Source: Qipengyuania intermedia
GTDB lineage: Bacteria > Pseudomonadota > Alphaproteobacteria > Sphingomonadales > Sphingomonadaceae
Direction of reading: 5' to 3'
Assembly: GCF_019711615.1 (NCBI RefSeq)
Contig: NZ_JAIGNS010000001.1
Coordinates: 1,116,001-1,180,000, forward strand
Length of the DNA: 64,000 nucleotides
Both the position numbers and the translations under genes were made by a program. The notes below the pieces were generated by a model that saw only the letters and a program-made list of their open reading frames with translations, searched no databases and was not told the origin of the DNA. Each line of letters starts with the position of its first letter. Position 1 is the first letter of the stretch. Shown here piece by piece: positions 45,065 through 52,398 of the stretch.

Positions 45065-45639
45065 GCGCCCCTTACCTTCTGCCACAGCTGCGCTCCGGCA
45101 AGTCCGATGGCCCAAGCGGGCAGGACCCACCAGGCCCAGATATGCGGCACCAGTTCGAACATCTCCAAGAAGCCCCAGAAGATACCCAGCGCCAGCACGA
45201 ATGCGAGCGCTGCAAGCGATGCCATCATCGACTTGTAGCGCAGGTATTCGTCGCTCTCTTCCCCGAGGTATCGCGCCATCGCCCAGATCATTCCCAGGGT
45301 CGGCAGGATGGGCAGCAGGGTCAGGGCGAAGACCGTCCAGTCGGCCAGTTCGTAATTGCGCCAGAGCACGATTGCGATCCCGAGGCCCAAAACATAGCCA
45401 ATGCCGCACAGCATCATGCGCCGGTTGTAGACGTCCATAGCCTCGCTGTAGGTGCAGGTGCTGTTTTTCATGGCCTTGTTGAACGGGATCATCAGGCCCA
45501 TCGACAGCGCGAGCAGGATGAAGCCCACGGGCTCTTCAATGGCTCCGCTAAGGCGCAGCGCGATGATGACGCCGGCGCTGGCGAAGAACAGGCCGACCCA
45601 CAGGCCGGGGCGGCTCCTTTTTCGGGTTTCGGCGGTCAT
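45061..45639 (-). CDS. Multi-pass membrane protein of the XRE-linked unit
   Basis: The 192-residue protein has about six hydrophobic segments, with charged loops such as YLGEESDEYLRYKSMM. No catalytic motif is visible. Proteins of this kind often accompany a small XRE regulator, as here, with overlaps on both sides. Function unknown. Confidence 0.85.
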   Translation of the reverse strand: MTAETRKRSRPGLWVGLFFASAGVIIALRLSGAIEEPVGFILLALSMGLMIPFNKAMKNSTCTYSEAMDVYNRRMMLCGIGYVLGLGIAIVLWRNYELADWTVFALTLLPILPTLGMIWAMARYLGEESDEYLRYKSMMASLAALAFVLALGIFWGFLEMFELVPHIWAWWVLPAWAIGLAGAQLWQKVRGA

Positions 45640-45821
45640 CGAGCCGACCTCTTCAGAAGATTGCAGGACCGGTCGCCGCGCAGCCAGACAGGGGCGAAAA
45701 GAGCGAGAAGCAGGAAGGGAAGTAGCTGTGCCACTTCGTGCGGGATGATGCCCGCGTTCCCCAGCAAGGCCAGACCCAGCATGGCCGAAGCAAGCAAAAT
45801 GGAAGGTAGTAAGGTTTTCAT
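45636..45821 (-). CDS. Small membrane protein, first gene of the XRE-linked unit
   Basis: This 61-residue protein has two hydrophobic stretches (LLPSILLASAMLGLALL and VAQLLPFLLLALFAPVWL). ATG 45821 is preceded by AAGGA at about eight bases; in-frame ATGs at 45830 and 45860 are less well placed. Its stop overlaps the next gene. Function unknown. Confidence 0.7.
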   Translation of the reverse strand: MKTLLPSILLASAMLGLALLGNAGIIPHEVAQLLPFLLLALFAPVWLRGDRSCNLLKRSAR

Positions 45822-45841
45822 GACAAGCATCCTTTTCTCAA

Positions 45842-45891
45842 TGTAAAGTGCGTTTGTCATAAAGGCCCCGATTTGTCAAGCCTCCTTTACA
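45842..45891 (-). promoter_or_regulatory. Candidate operator/promoter of the XRE-linked unit
   Basis: TGTAAAG (45842-45848) and CTTTACA (45885-45891) form a 7-bp inverted pair about 36 bases apart, flanking a perfect TTGACA (minus strand, 45879-45874). The layout suggests two half-sites for the XRE protein around its own promoter. No clear -10 was found. Confidence 0.35.
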
Positions 45892-45982
45892 AAGTGGAGC
45901 GCGGCCTTTCCATCGCCTCTTTCTGCTTGTCATCTGCCTGCCATCCGGCGCAGTCATGGAAGGAGGAGAGAGGACCCGTTTC

Positions 45983-47647
45983 ATGATCAAGACCGAACCA
46001 CCCGTTGCCGCGCCGATCCTGCCGCTCGATCGCAGGCAATTGCTCAAGGGCGGGGTGCTGGGTGCGGGTCTTGCTGCGGCACCCCTGTCCGCCAGCAGCG
46101 CTGCGCGCGGCTTCACACATGGTGTAGCAAGCGGAGAGCCGGGGTCCTCGCGCGTTCTTTTATGGACGCGTTACGTAGGCGATCAGGACGTCCGGCTGAC
46201 ATGGGAAGTGAGCGAGACAGCCTCCTTCGCTGCTCCCGTCGCTTCGGGCTCCATCACGGCGAGCCCCGCAAATGACGGATGCGCCAAGCCATGGGCCGAC
46301 GGGCTCGCGCCGGGTCGCTGGTATTACTTCCGTTTTACTGCGCCCGACGGCAGCCACTCCGATATCGGCCGCACGCGCACCCTACCCGAAGGCCCGACCG
46401 CGCGCTGGAAGATGGCGGTCTTCTCCTGCTCCAACATCGGCTTCGGCTGGTTCAACGCCTATGCGCATGCGGCCGCGGCGAACGAGTTCGACTGCACGCT
46501 GCACCTCGGCGACTATTTCTACGAATACGGCCAGGGCACCTACCCCTCCGAGAGCGAGTGGCTCGGCACCCGAGCTCCACTCGACCCGCAATCCGAAACG
46601 GTGGCCCTTGCGCAGTACCGCGCGCGCTATGCCCAGTATCGCAGCGATCCGGACCTGCGCCGCATCCACCAGATCTATCCGATGATTGCCGGCTGGGACG
46701 ACCACGAGAGCGCGAACGACAGCTGGGAAGGCGGTGCGCAGAACCACCAGAGCGAGACCGAGGGCGAATGGAGCGTGCGCAAGGCCGCCGCCATGAAAGC
46801 CTATCGCGAATGGATGCCCGTCTCTGATGAGCCTTGGGCCGAGTACGAGATCGGCGATCTCGCGAGTCTGTTCCGCCTTGAGACGCGCCTTTCGGCTCGC
46901 GCAGAGCAATTCGATTACGGCACGCTGCTGCGCGGAATGACATCTCCCGAACAGGGCGTCGCCGCGCTCACCGCGTTCCGGGAGGAGAGCTATCGCGACC
47001 CCACGCGCGAAGTGCTCGGCGCCGCACAGCAGGCCTGGCTCGGCAATGGTCTCATGCGCTCGGCCAAGGGCGGCAAGACGTGGCAGGTGCTCGTCCAGCA
47101 GGTCCTGATGGGCAAGACCGCCTCCGCTACCTCGCTGACCGACGCCCTGCCGCAAGGACTGCCAGACTACATCATGCGCCGCGTGGTCGCAGGCGCTATC
47201 GCCTCGCGCGCCGGTCTGCCGCTCAACATGGATGCGTGGGACGGCTATCCCGCAGCCCGCGCCCGTCTTTATGAAGCGGCTCTTGCGGCGGACGCAAATC
47301 TCGTCAGCCTTGCAGGCGACACCCACAACGCATGGGCTTTCGACCTTGCCCACGAGGGCGAGAAGGTCGGCGTCGAATTCGGCGGCCAGTCGGTCACCTC
47401 CCCCGGCTTCGAAGGATACTTGCCGCAATTGGCGCCGGGCGATGTCAGCGCGGCCATGGTCGCCCGCAATCCCGAGCTTAAATGGATGGACGCCTCGCGC
47501 CGCGGTTACATGGCGGTCGAACTCACGCCGACGCGTGCGACGAGCGAATATCGCTTCCTGTCCTCGGTGCGTGAGAAGGGGGCCGAAGTCGTCGCGACGA
47601 AGCGCCTCTCAACCCTTGCCGGAGCGCGCGCGCTCGATCTCGGTTGA
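45983..47647 (+). CDS. phoD: Alkaline phosphatase D (PhoD-type phosphodiesterase/phosphatase)
   Basis: The 554-residue exported enzyme has a twin-arginine signal (DRRQLLKGGVLGAGLAAAP). A PhoD N-terminal domain follows (RVLLWTRYVGD through GRWYYFRF), then the metallophosphatase domain with LHLGDYFYEY, GWDDHESAND and AGDTHNAW. It cleaves phosphate monoesters or diesters in the periplasm using Ca/Fe-type metals. ATG 45983 puts the RR motif near the N-terminus; ATG 45956 is less likely. Its stop overlaps the proposed thrS leader -35 box. No Pho box was identified. Confidence 0.93.
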   Translation: MIKTEPPVAAPILPLDRRQLLKGGVLGAGLAAAPLSASSAARGFTHGVASGEPGSSRVLLWTRYVGDQDVRLTWEVSETASFAAPVASGSITASPANDGCAKPWADGLAPGRWYYFRFTAPDGSHSDIGRTRTLPEGPTARWKMAVFSCSNIGFGWFNAYAHAAAANEFDCTLHLGDYFYEYGQGTYPSESEWLGTRAPLDPQSETVALAQYRARYAQYRSDPDLRRIHQIYPMIAGWDDHESANDSWEGGAQNHQSETEGEWSVRKAAAMKAYREWMPVSDEPWAEYEIGDLASLFRLETRLSARAEQFDYGTLLRGMTSPEQGVAALTAFREESYRDPTREVLGAAQQAWLGNGLMRSAKGGKTWQVLVQQVLMGKTASATSLTDALPQGLPDYIMRRVVAGAIASRAGLPLNMDAWDGYPAARARLYEAALAADANLVSLAGDTHNAWAFDLAHEGEKVGVEFGGQSVTSPGFEGYLPQLAPGDVSAAMVARNPELKWMDASRRGYMAVELTPTRATSEYRFLSSVREKGAEVVATKRLSTLAGARALDLG

Positions 47648-47672
47648 GATTTTAACCTGTCGTCGCTATCTC
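47644..47672 (+). promoter_or_regulatory. Promoter of the thrS leader transcript
   Basis: TTGAGA (47644-47649) and TATCTC (47667-47672) are separated by exactly 17 bases. The expected start point, about seven bases downstream, falls at or next to the leader-peptide ATG at 47680, so the transcript may be leaderless. The -35 overlaps the phoD stop. Confidence 0.5.
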
Positions 47673-47679
47673 CTGGCGC

Positions 47680-47751
47680 ATGACGCATCAGCGCATCACG
47701 ACAACCACTACCACCACCCCGGGCGACCGGGGGCGGGTGCGCGCGTCCTGA
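47680..47751 (+). CDS. Threonine-rich leader peptide controlling thrS (attenuator peptide)
   Basis: A 23-codon frame begins MTHQRI and continues with seven consecutive Thr codons (ACG ACA ACC ACT ACC ACC ACC), then a Gly/Arg-rich tail ending in TGA. Such Thr runs are the sensing element of transcription attenuators: ribosomes stall when charged tRNA-Thr is low. It lies between phoD and thrS, and hairpins after it fit the attenuation model. There is no Shine-Dalgarno sequence, but the promoter places the start of transcription at the ATG, as in the leaderless trpL of rhizobia. Confidence 0.78.
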   Translation: MTHQRITTTTTTTPGDRGRVRAS

Positions 47752-47790
47752 CGTAGCGCTCCGCCGCCCGGTTTCGGGCGGTCGGCGTTT
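47717..47790 (+). promoter_or_regulatory. thrS attenuator: alternative hairpins and terminator
   Basis: Three exclusive pairings can be drawn. The pause hairpin is CCCCGG-GCGA-CCGGGG (47717-47732). The antiterminator pairs GGGCGG (47731-47736) with CCGCCC (47764-47769). The terminator is CCGCCCG-GTTT-CGGGCGG (47764-47781), extendable past a bulge to 47785, then GCGTTTCC. The T-run is short, so termination strength is uncertain. Stalling on the Thr codons would free 47731-47736 and favour thrS expression. Confidence 0.65.
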
Positions 47791-47849
47791 CCTCCCGAAA
47801 TCGAATTTCTCGTAAACGCCGCTTCAAGCGCGCGCCTAGCTGTGCCATG

Positions 47850-47869
47850 GGCCTCGACATACCGAGGCC
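47850..47869 (+). repeat. Hairpin in the thrS 5' leader
   Basis: GGCCTCG and CGAGGCC form a perfect 7-bp stem with loop ACATAC, 38 bases before the thrS start codon. It could be a second, translational control element or a structural spacer. Confidence 0.4.
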
Positions 47870-47907
47870 GGTCACGGGAGGCCGCGCCAGGACAACGGAC
47901 GGATAGA

Positions 47908-49923
47908 ATGACGGAACTGCTCAAGATCAGCCTGCCCGATGGTTCGGTGCGCGAGATGGAACCCGGCAGCACGCCTGCCGATGTCGCCGCCGCGATCGGG
48001 CCGGGCCTTGCCAAGGCCGCCATTGCCGCGCGCGTCGACGGGGAGCTGCGCGACATCAACCGCCCCTTCGAAGGCGATGCGGAATTGGCGCTGGTCACGA
48101 GCCGCGACGAGGAAGACGCGCTGGAACTGGCGCGCCACGATTTCGCGCACGTTCTTGCAGAAGCGGTGCAGTCGCTCTTCCCCGGCACGCAGATCACCTT
48201 CGGTCCGGCGACGGACGACGGCTTCTATTACGATGTGAAAGCGCCTGATACGCGTGAGCCGTTCTCGATGGACGACCTCCCCGCGATCGAAGAAGAAATG
48301 CGCCGCATCATCAAGGCCGACAAGCCGCTGCGCCGCGAAGTGTGGAGCCGCCAGCAGCTGATCGACAAGTGGGAAGCGGAAGGCGAGGTCTTCAAGGCCG
48401 AATGGGCCAAGGAACTGCCAGAAAACGAGGAACTGACGGTTTACTGGTCGGGTGAAGACTGGCTCGACATGTGCCGCGGTCCGCACCTTGCCTCGACGGG
48501 CAAGCTGGATCCGCAGGCGTTCAAGCTGACGCGCGTTGCCGGTGCCTATTGGCGCGGCGACCAGAACAATCCGCAGCTCACGCGCATCTACGGCACGGGC
48601 TGGCTCAACAAGAAGCAGCTCAACGCCCACCTCACGCGGCTGGAAGAAGCGGCCAAGCGCGACCATCGCAAGCTGGGCCGCGAGATGGACCTGTTCCACC
48701 TGCAGGAAGAGGCGCATGGCAGCGTCTTCTGGCACCCCAACGGCTACATGATCTGGCGTGAGCTCGAAGCTTACATGCGCCGCAAGATGGACGGCGCGGG
48801 CTACCGGGAAATCAAGACGCCGCAGCTGATGGACGTGCGTCAGTGGGAGCAGTCCGGACACTGGGGCAAATATGCCGAGAACATGTTCGCGGTGCCCGAC
48901 ATGGTGCCCGAAGTGGACGAGCTGGGTGACGGTCCGGCCAATCCTTCGGTTGCGCCCGATGCCGACTGGATGGCGATCAAGCCCATGAACTGCCCTGCCC
49001 ATGTGCTGGTCTTCAAGCAGGGCATCACGTCCTATCGCGAACTGCCCATCCGCCTTGGCGAAATGGGCTGCTGTCACCGCAACGAACCGCATGGCGCGCT
49101 GCATGGCCTCATGCGCGTACGCCAGTTCACGCAGGACGATGCGCATATCTTCTGCACCGAAGACCAGGTGGTCGAGGAAGTGCGCGCCTTCTGCAAGCTG
49201 GCCGACAGCGTCTATCGCGATTTCGGCTTTACCTATCACGTGAAGCTCGCCCTGCGCCCGGAAAAGCGCTTCGGCAGCGAGGCGGACTGGGACAAGGCCG
49301 AGCAGGAATTGCGCGACGCCGTGGCCGAAGCGGGCATGGCGAACGAGGAATACGGCTGGGAAGAGCTCCCCGGCGAAGGCGCTTTCTATGCGCCGAAGCT
49401 GGAGTGGCACCTTACCGATGCCATCGGCCGCACCTGGCAGGTCGGCACGATCCAGGGCGACCGCGTGTTGCCCGACCGCCTCGATGCAAGCTTCATCGGC
49501 GAAGACGGGGAAAAGCACCGTCCCGTCATGCTGCACCGCGCGATCTTCGGATCGTACGAGCGGTTCATCGGCATTCTGATCGAACACTTCGCCGGGCGCT
49601 TGCCCGTCTGGCTCGCCCCGACGCAGGCCGTCGTGGCGACGATTGTCTCGGATGCCGACGACTATGCCAAGGAAGCCGTCGCCAAGCTCAAGGCAGCCGG
49701 CATTCGCGTCGAAAGCGACCTTCGCAACGAGAAGATCAATTACAAGGTCCGCGAGCACTCGGTCGCCAAGGTCCCCCACCTCCTGGTGGTGGGCATGCGC
49801 GAGGCGGAGGAAGGCACGGTCGCAGTCCGCACGCTGGGCCAGCAGCACCAGAAGGTGATGCCGCTCGAGGAAGCGATCGCGATGCTCAAGGCCGAAGCCA
49901 CGCCGCCGGACCTGCGGGACTAG
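47908..49923 (+). CDS. thrS: Threonyl-tRNA synthetase
   Basis: The 671-residue class II synthetase has an N-terminal TGS domain (residues 1-63), an editing domain with HDFAHVLAEAVQ, a catalytic core with KPMNCPAHV and RLGEMGCCHRNEPHGALHGLMRVR, and a C-terminal anticodon-binding domain (WLAPTQAVVATI onward). ATG 47908 gives the normal start MTELLKISLPDGS. It charges tRNA-Thr. The Thr-rich leader and attenuator upstream indicate control by charged tRNA-Thr supply. The metallophosphoesterase gene follows after six bases. Confidence 0.97.
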   Translation: MTELLKISLPDGSVREMEPGSTPADVAAAIGPGLAKAAIAARVDGELRDINRPFEGDAELALVTSRDEEDALELARHDFAHVLAEAVQSLFPGTQITFGPATDDGFYYDVKAPDTREPFSMDDLPAIEEEMRRIIKADKPLRREVWSRQQLIDKWEAEGEVFKAEWAKELPENEELTVYWSGEDWLDMCRGPHLASTGKLDPQAFKLTRVAGAYWRGDQNNPQLTRIYGTGWLNKKQLNAHLTRLEEAAKRDHRKLGREMDLFHLQEEAHGSVFWHPNGYMIWRELEAYMRRKMDGAGYREIKTPQLMDVRQWEQSGHWGKYAENMFAVPDMVPEVDELGDGPANPSVAPDADWMAIKPMNCPAHVLVFKQGITSYRELPIRLGEMGCCHRNEPHGALHGLMRVRQFTQDDAHIFCTEDQVVEEVRAFCKLADSVYRDFGFTYHVKLALRPEKRFGSEADWDKAEQELRDAVAEAGMANEEYGWEELPGEGAFYAPKLEWHLTDAIGRTWQVGTIQGDRVLPDRLDASFIGEDGEKHRPVMLHRAIFGSYERFIGILIEHFAGRLPVWLAPTQAVVATIVSDADDYAKEAVAKLKAAGIRVESDLRNEKINYKVREHSVAKVPHLLVVGMREAEEGTVAVRTLGQQHQKVMPLEEAIAMLKAEATPPDLRD

Positions 49924-49929
49924 TCCTTC

Positions 49930-50766
49930 GTGCGACGGCGATTGGGACTTGCGGCGCTGGTCGCCGTGCTGGCCGGCCTGCTCGTCCTCGCGCTCGGCTA
50001 TTCCAACGCACGCGCAGACCCGATCGTCCGCGAAGCCTATGTGCCGGTGGCCGGTTGGCCGGAGGGCGAGGCCCCGCTCAAGGTCCTCGCCCTGTCGGAT
50101 GTCCATGTCGCAGGTCCCGACATGCCGCCTTCGCGGGTCGAACGCATCGCGAAGCGGCTAAACGCGCTGTCGCCCGACCTCATCCTCGTGGCGGGCGACC
50201 TCATCAGCGAGAGACGCACCGCGACAAAGCTCTATTCCGAGGAGGAAGTAGCCGCACCCTTTGCCACTTTCGAAGCGCGCTTGGGCATGGTGGTCGCCCC
50301 CGGCAATCACGACCATTGGGTCGATCTGGGCGCAATGGTCGCCGCGCTTGAGGGGCATGGCATCACGGTCCTGAGAAACGAAGCGGTGAAACGGGGGCCG
50401 CTGCTCATCGGCGCAGTCGATGACGACTACACCGGCCATGACGATGTACCCGCGACCTTTGCTGCGCTCGACGCTCTGGGCGAGGGACCGGCTGTAGTGG
50501 TCAGCCATACCCCCGACATCGTGCCCGACCTCCCGCGCGCGGTCGCGGCAGTCTTCGCCGGACACACGCACTGCGGCCAAATCAGCCTCCCCGTCATCGG
50601 CCCGATTTCGACGCTCTCGCGCTATGGTGACCGCTTCGCCTGCGGCACGATACGCGATGGCGGGCAGACGGTTTTCGTGGGCGCGGGACTTGGAACCAGC
50701 ATCCTGCCGCTGCGCTATGGCGCGCCGCCCGATGTGTGGCTGGTGACGCTGGGGCCGCCCCGATGA
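49930..50766 (+). CDS. Metallophosphoesterase, membrane-anchored (YaeI-like)
   Basis: This 278-residue protein starts at GTG 49930 with one N-terminal membrane helix, followed by a calcineurin-like domain. Metal-binding blocks are ALSDVHVAGPD, LVAGDLIS, APGNHDHW, VVSHTPD and FAGHTHCGQ. It resembles YaeI/YkuE-type phosphodiesterases, some of which act on UDP-2,3-diacylglucosamine or phospholipids; the substrate here is not known. Its stop overlaps the first TSUP gene (ATGA). Confidence 0.9.
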   Translation: MRRRLGLAALVAVLAGLLVLALGYSNARADPIVREAYVPVAGWPEGEAPLKVLALSDVHVAGPDMPPSRVERIAKRLNALSPDLILVAGDLISERRTATKLYSEEEVAAPFATFEARLGMVVAPGNHDHWVDLGAMVAALEGHGITVLRNEAVKRGPLLIGAVDDDYTGHDDVPATFAALDALGEGPAVVVSHTPDIVPDLPRAVAAVFAGHTHCGQISLPVIGPISTLSRYGDRFACGTIRDGGQTVFVGAGLGTSILPLRYGAPPDVWLVTLGPPR

Positions 50767-51506
50767 TGGGTCTGGAATACTCGCTTCTGCAGATTGTCGC
50801 TGCACTGCTCGCCGCCTTCGGTTCGGCCTTCGTGCGTGGGCTCACTGGCTTCGGCATGGCCATCCTTATCGTGCCCGTTCTGGCGCTGGCCCTGTCGCCC
50901 GTCGACGCGGTCTTGCTGACCAACTTCCTTTCGGTCTTCATCGGCCTGTCCGAAATCCGCCGCCTGCTGCGCGGAGCCGAGAAATCGGCCTGGGCCATCA
51001 TCGCGCTGGTGGCGGTGACGACGCCGGTCGGCCTCTACCTGCTCAGCATCACCTCGCCCTCGATTGCGCGGGTGGTGATTGCGCTCATCGCCCTCTCGGC
51101 CTTCCTCGCGATCCTCCTGCCTCGCCGCAAAGCCCTAGAGCATCATCCGGCGACCACCGGAGGCGTCGGGGTGCTTTCGGGCCTGATGACAGGCTACGCC
51201 GGAATGCCGGGCCCGCCGGTCGTGCCCTATTATGTCGGACGCGACATTCCGCGCGAGACCGCCAAGGCCTCGATGCTCCTCATCTTCACCTGCGCCTCGA
51301 GCGCCGGCCTTGCCAGCGGAACGGCGCTGGGCGTGCTCGACTGGAGGCTGGCGCTGCTGGCGCTCCTGCTCTTCCCCGCCGTGCTGCTCGGCAACTGGCT
51401 CGGCAACAAGGCCTCGGGCAGTATCGAGGACCGCACCTGGCGCATCTGCGTCGGGCTGGTGCTGGCCGGAGCCGCGCTGGCGGCCTTGTGGAAGGCCTTC
51501 GCCTAA
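50763..51506 (+). CDS. TSUP family (TauE/SafE) membrane permease, copy 1
   Basis: The 247-residue protein has about eight hydrophobic segments and two repeats with the family signatures FVRGLTGFGMAIL and GYAGMPGPPVVPYYV. TSUP proteins carry sulphur-containing anions such as sulphite or sulphoacetate. The gene overlaps the preceding phosphoesterase and abuts copy 2 (zero-base gap). No sulphur metabolism genes are nearby. Confidence 0.88.
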   Translation: MMGLEYSLLQIVAALLAAFGSAFVRGLTGFGMAILIVPVLALALSPVDAVLLTNFLSVFIGLSEIRRLLRGAEKSAWAIIALVAVTTPVGLYLLSITSPSIARVVIALIALSAFLAILLPRRKALEHHPATTGGVGVLSGLMTGYAGMPGPPVVPYYVGRDIPRETAKASMLLIFTCASSAGLASGTALGVLDWRLALLALLLFPAVLLGNWLGNKASGSIEDRTWRICVGLVLAGAALAALWKAFA

Positions 51507-52247
51507 ATGCTCGGCCTGCCCCCCGAAGCGATCGGCATTGCCCTGGTGACCGCGCTGGCGGCGGGTTTCGTGCGCGGGCTTGCGGGGTTCGGGCTGTCGG
51601 TCGTGATCGTGCCCGTGCTCGCGCTGACCATCGCCCCGCGCGAAGCGGTGCTGGTGGGTAATATCTCGCTGTTCCTGATCGGCCTGACCGACATCGGGCG
51701 CATAAGGCGCGAGGCCGATCGCTCAGCCATTCCGATCACACTGCTGGCGCTGGCCTGCATGCCGCTTGGCCTGTGGGCGCTGGTGACGCTGAGCGCGGAC
51801 TGGGCGCGGCTCCTGATCGCGCTCGTCTCGCTTGGCGCATTCGTGCTGGTGGTGGTGCCGCTCGGCAGGATCGCCATGCCGCGCAAGCCTGCCATGGGGC
51901 TGTCGGGGTTCTTCACCGGCTTCTTCGGAGGCTTCGCCGGAATGCCGGGGCCGGGCATGGCGCCCTTCTACCTGCGCGGACGCCTTCCCCCGCGCGAGGC
52001 GCGGGCGTCCATGATGGCGATTTTCCTGGTGCTGACACCGCTATCTTCGGCGCTGTTCATTGCACTCGGCGTCGGCGGGATGCGCGAGGTCCTGCTCGCC
52101 CTGCTGCTCTTCCCGGCAGTGCTGGTCGGCGATCTCGTGGGCCACGCAGCCTTCGGGCGCGTCACATCGCGGCAATGGCAGGTGAGCGTCGCCCTCGTGC
52201 TGGGCGGCGCGGCAGCCGGTGCGGTCTGGAAACTGTTAGAAGGGTAG
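51507..52247 (+). CDS. TSUP family (TauE/SafE) membrane permease, copy 2
   Basis: This 246-residue paralogue of the gene immediately upstream has the same signatures (FVRGLAGFGLSVVIV and GFAGMPGPGMAPFYL) and similar length. Adjacent half-size TSUP copies might form a heterodimer. Its 3' end overlaps the possible small minus-strand ORF at 52236-52364. Confidence 0.87.
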   Translation: MLGLPPEAIGIALVTALAAGFVRGLAGFGLSVVIVPVLALTIAPREAVLVGNISLFLIGLTDIGRIRREADRSAIPITLLALACMPLGLWALVTLSADWARLLIALVSLGAFVLVVVPLGRIAMPRKPAMGLSGFFTGFFGGFAGMPGPGMAPFYLRGRLPPREARASMMAIFLVLTPLSSALFIALGVGGMREVLLALLLFPAVLVGDLVGHAAFGRVTSRQWQVSVALVLGGAAAGAVWKLLEG

Positions 52248-52364
52248 GGCCGGTCCGGCGAGGACCAGGGCAAAGCCGCATCCGCTCACGATAAGCGCGC
52301 GCGCAGCTTCCGCCAGCGGGAATGCCGGAACGTGGGTGCGAGCGAGAGCGATAGCCTTTGCCAT
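52236..52364 (-). CDS. Possible small protein (42 aa)
   Basis: A 42-codon frame starts MAKAIALARTHVPAF and ends with a hydrophobic stretch (ALIVSGCGFALVLAGPALPF). Codon use looks like that of neighbours, and it fills the gap between the TSUP and agmatine deiminase genes. The Shine-Dalgarno sequence is weak (GGGG). It overlaps the convergent TSUP-2 gene by 12 bases. It could be real or chance. Confidence 0.35.
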   Translation of the reverse strand: MAKAIALARTHVPAFPLAEAARALIVSGCGFALVLAGPALPF

Positions 52365-52398
52365 GGCCCCATTCTCGCGGCCAAACCCTAATGAAGCG

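Noticed and set aside
47872..50106. 744-codon frame antisense to thrS
   Set aside because: It mirrors thrS codons in a GC-rich gene and its product resembles no family. thrS is certain on the other strand.
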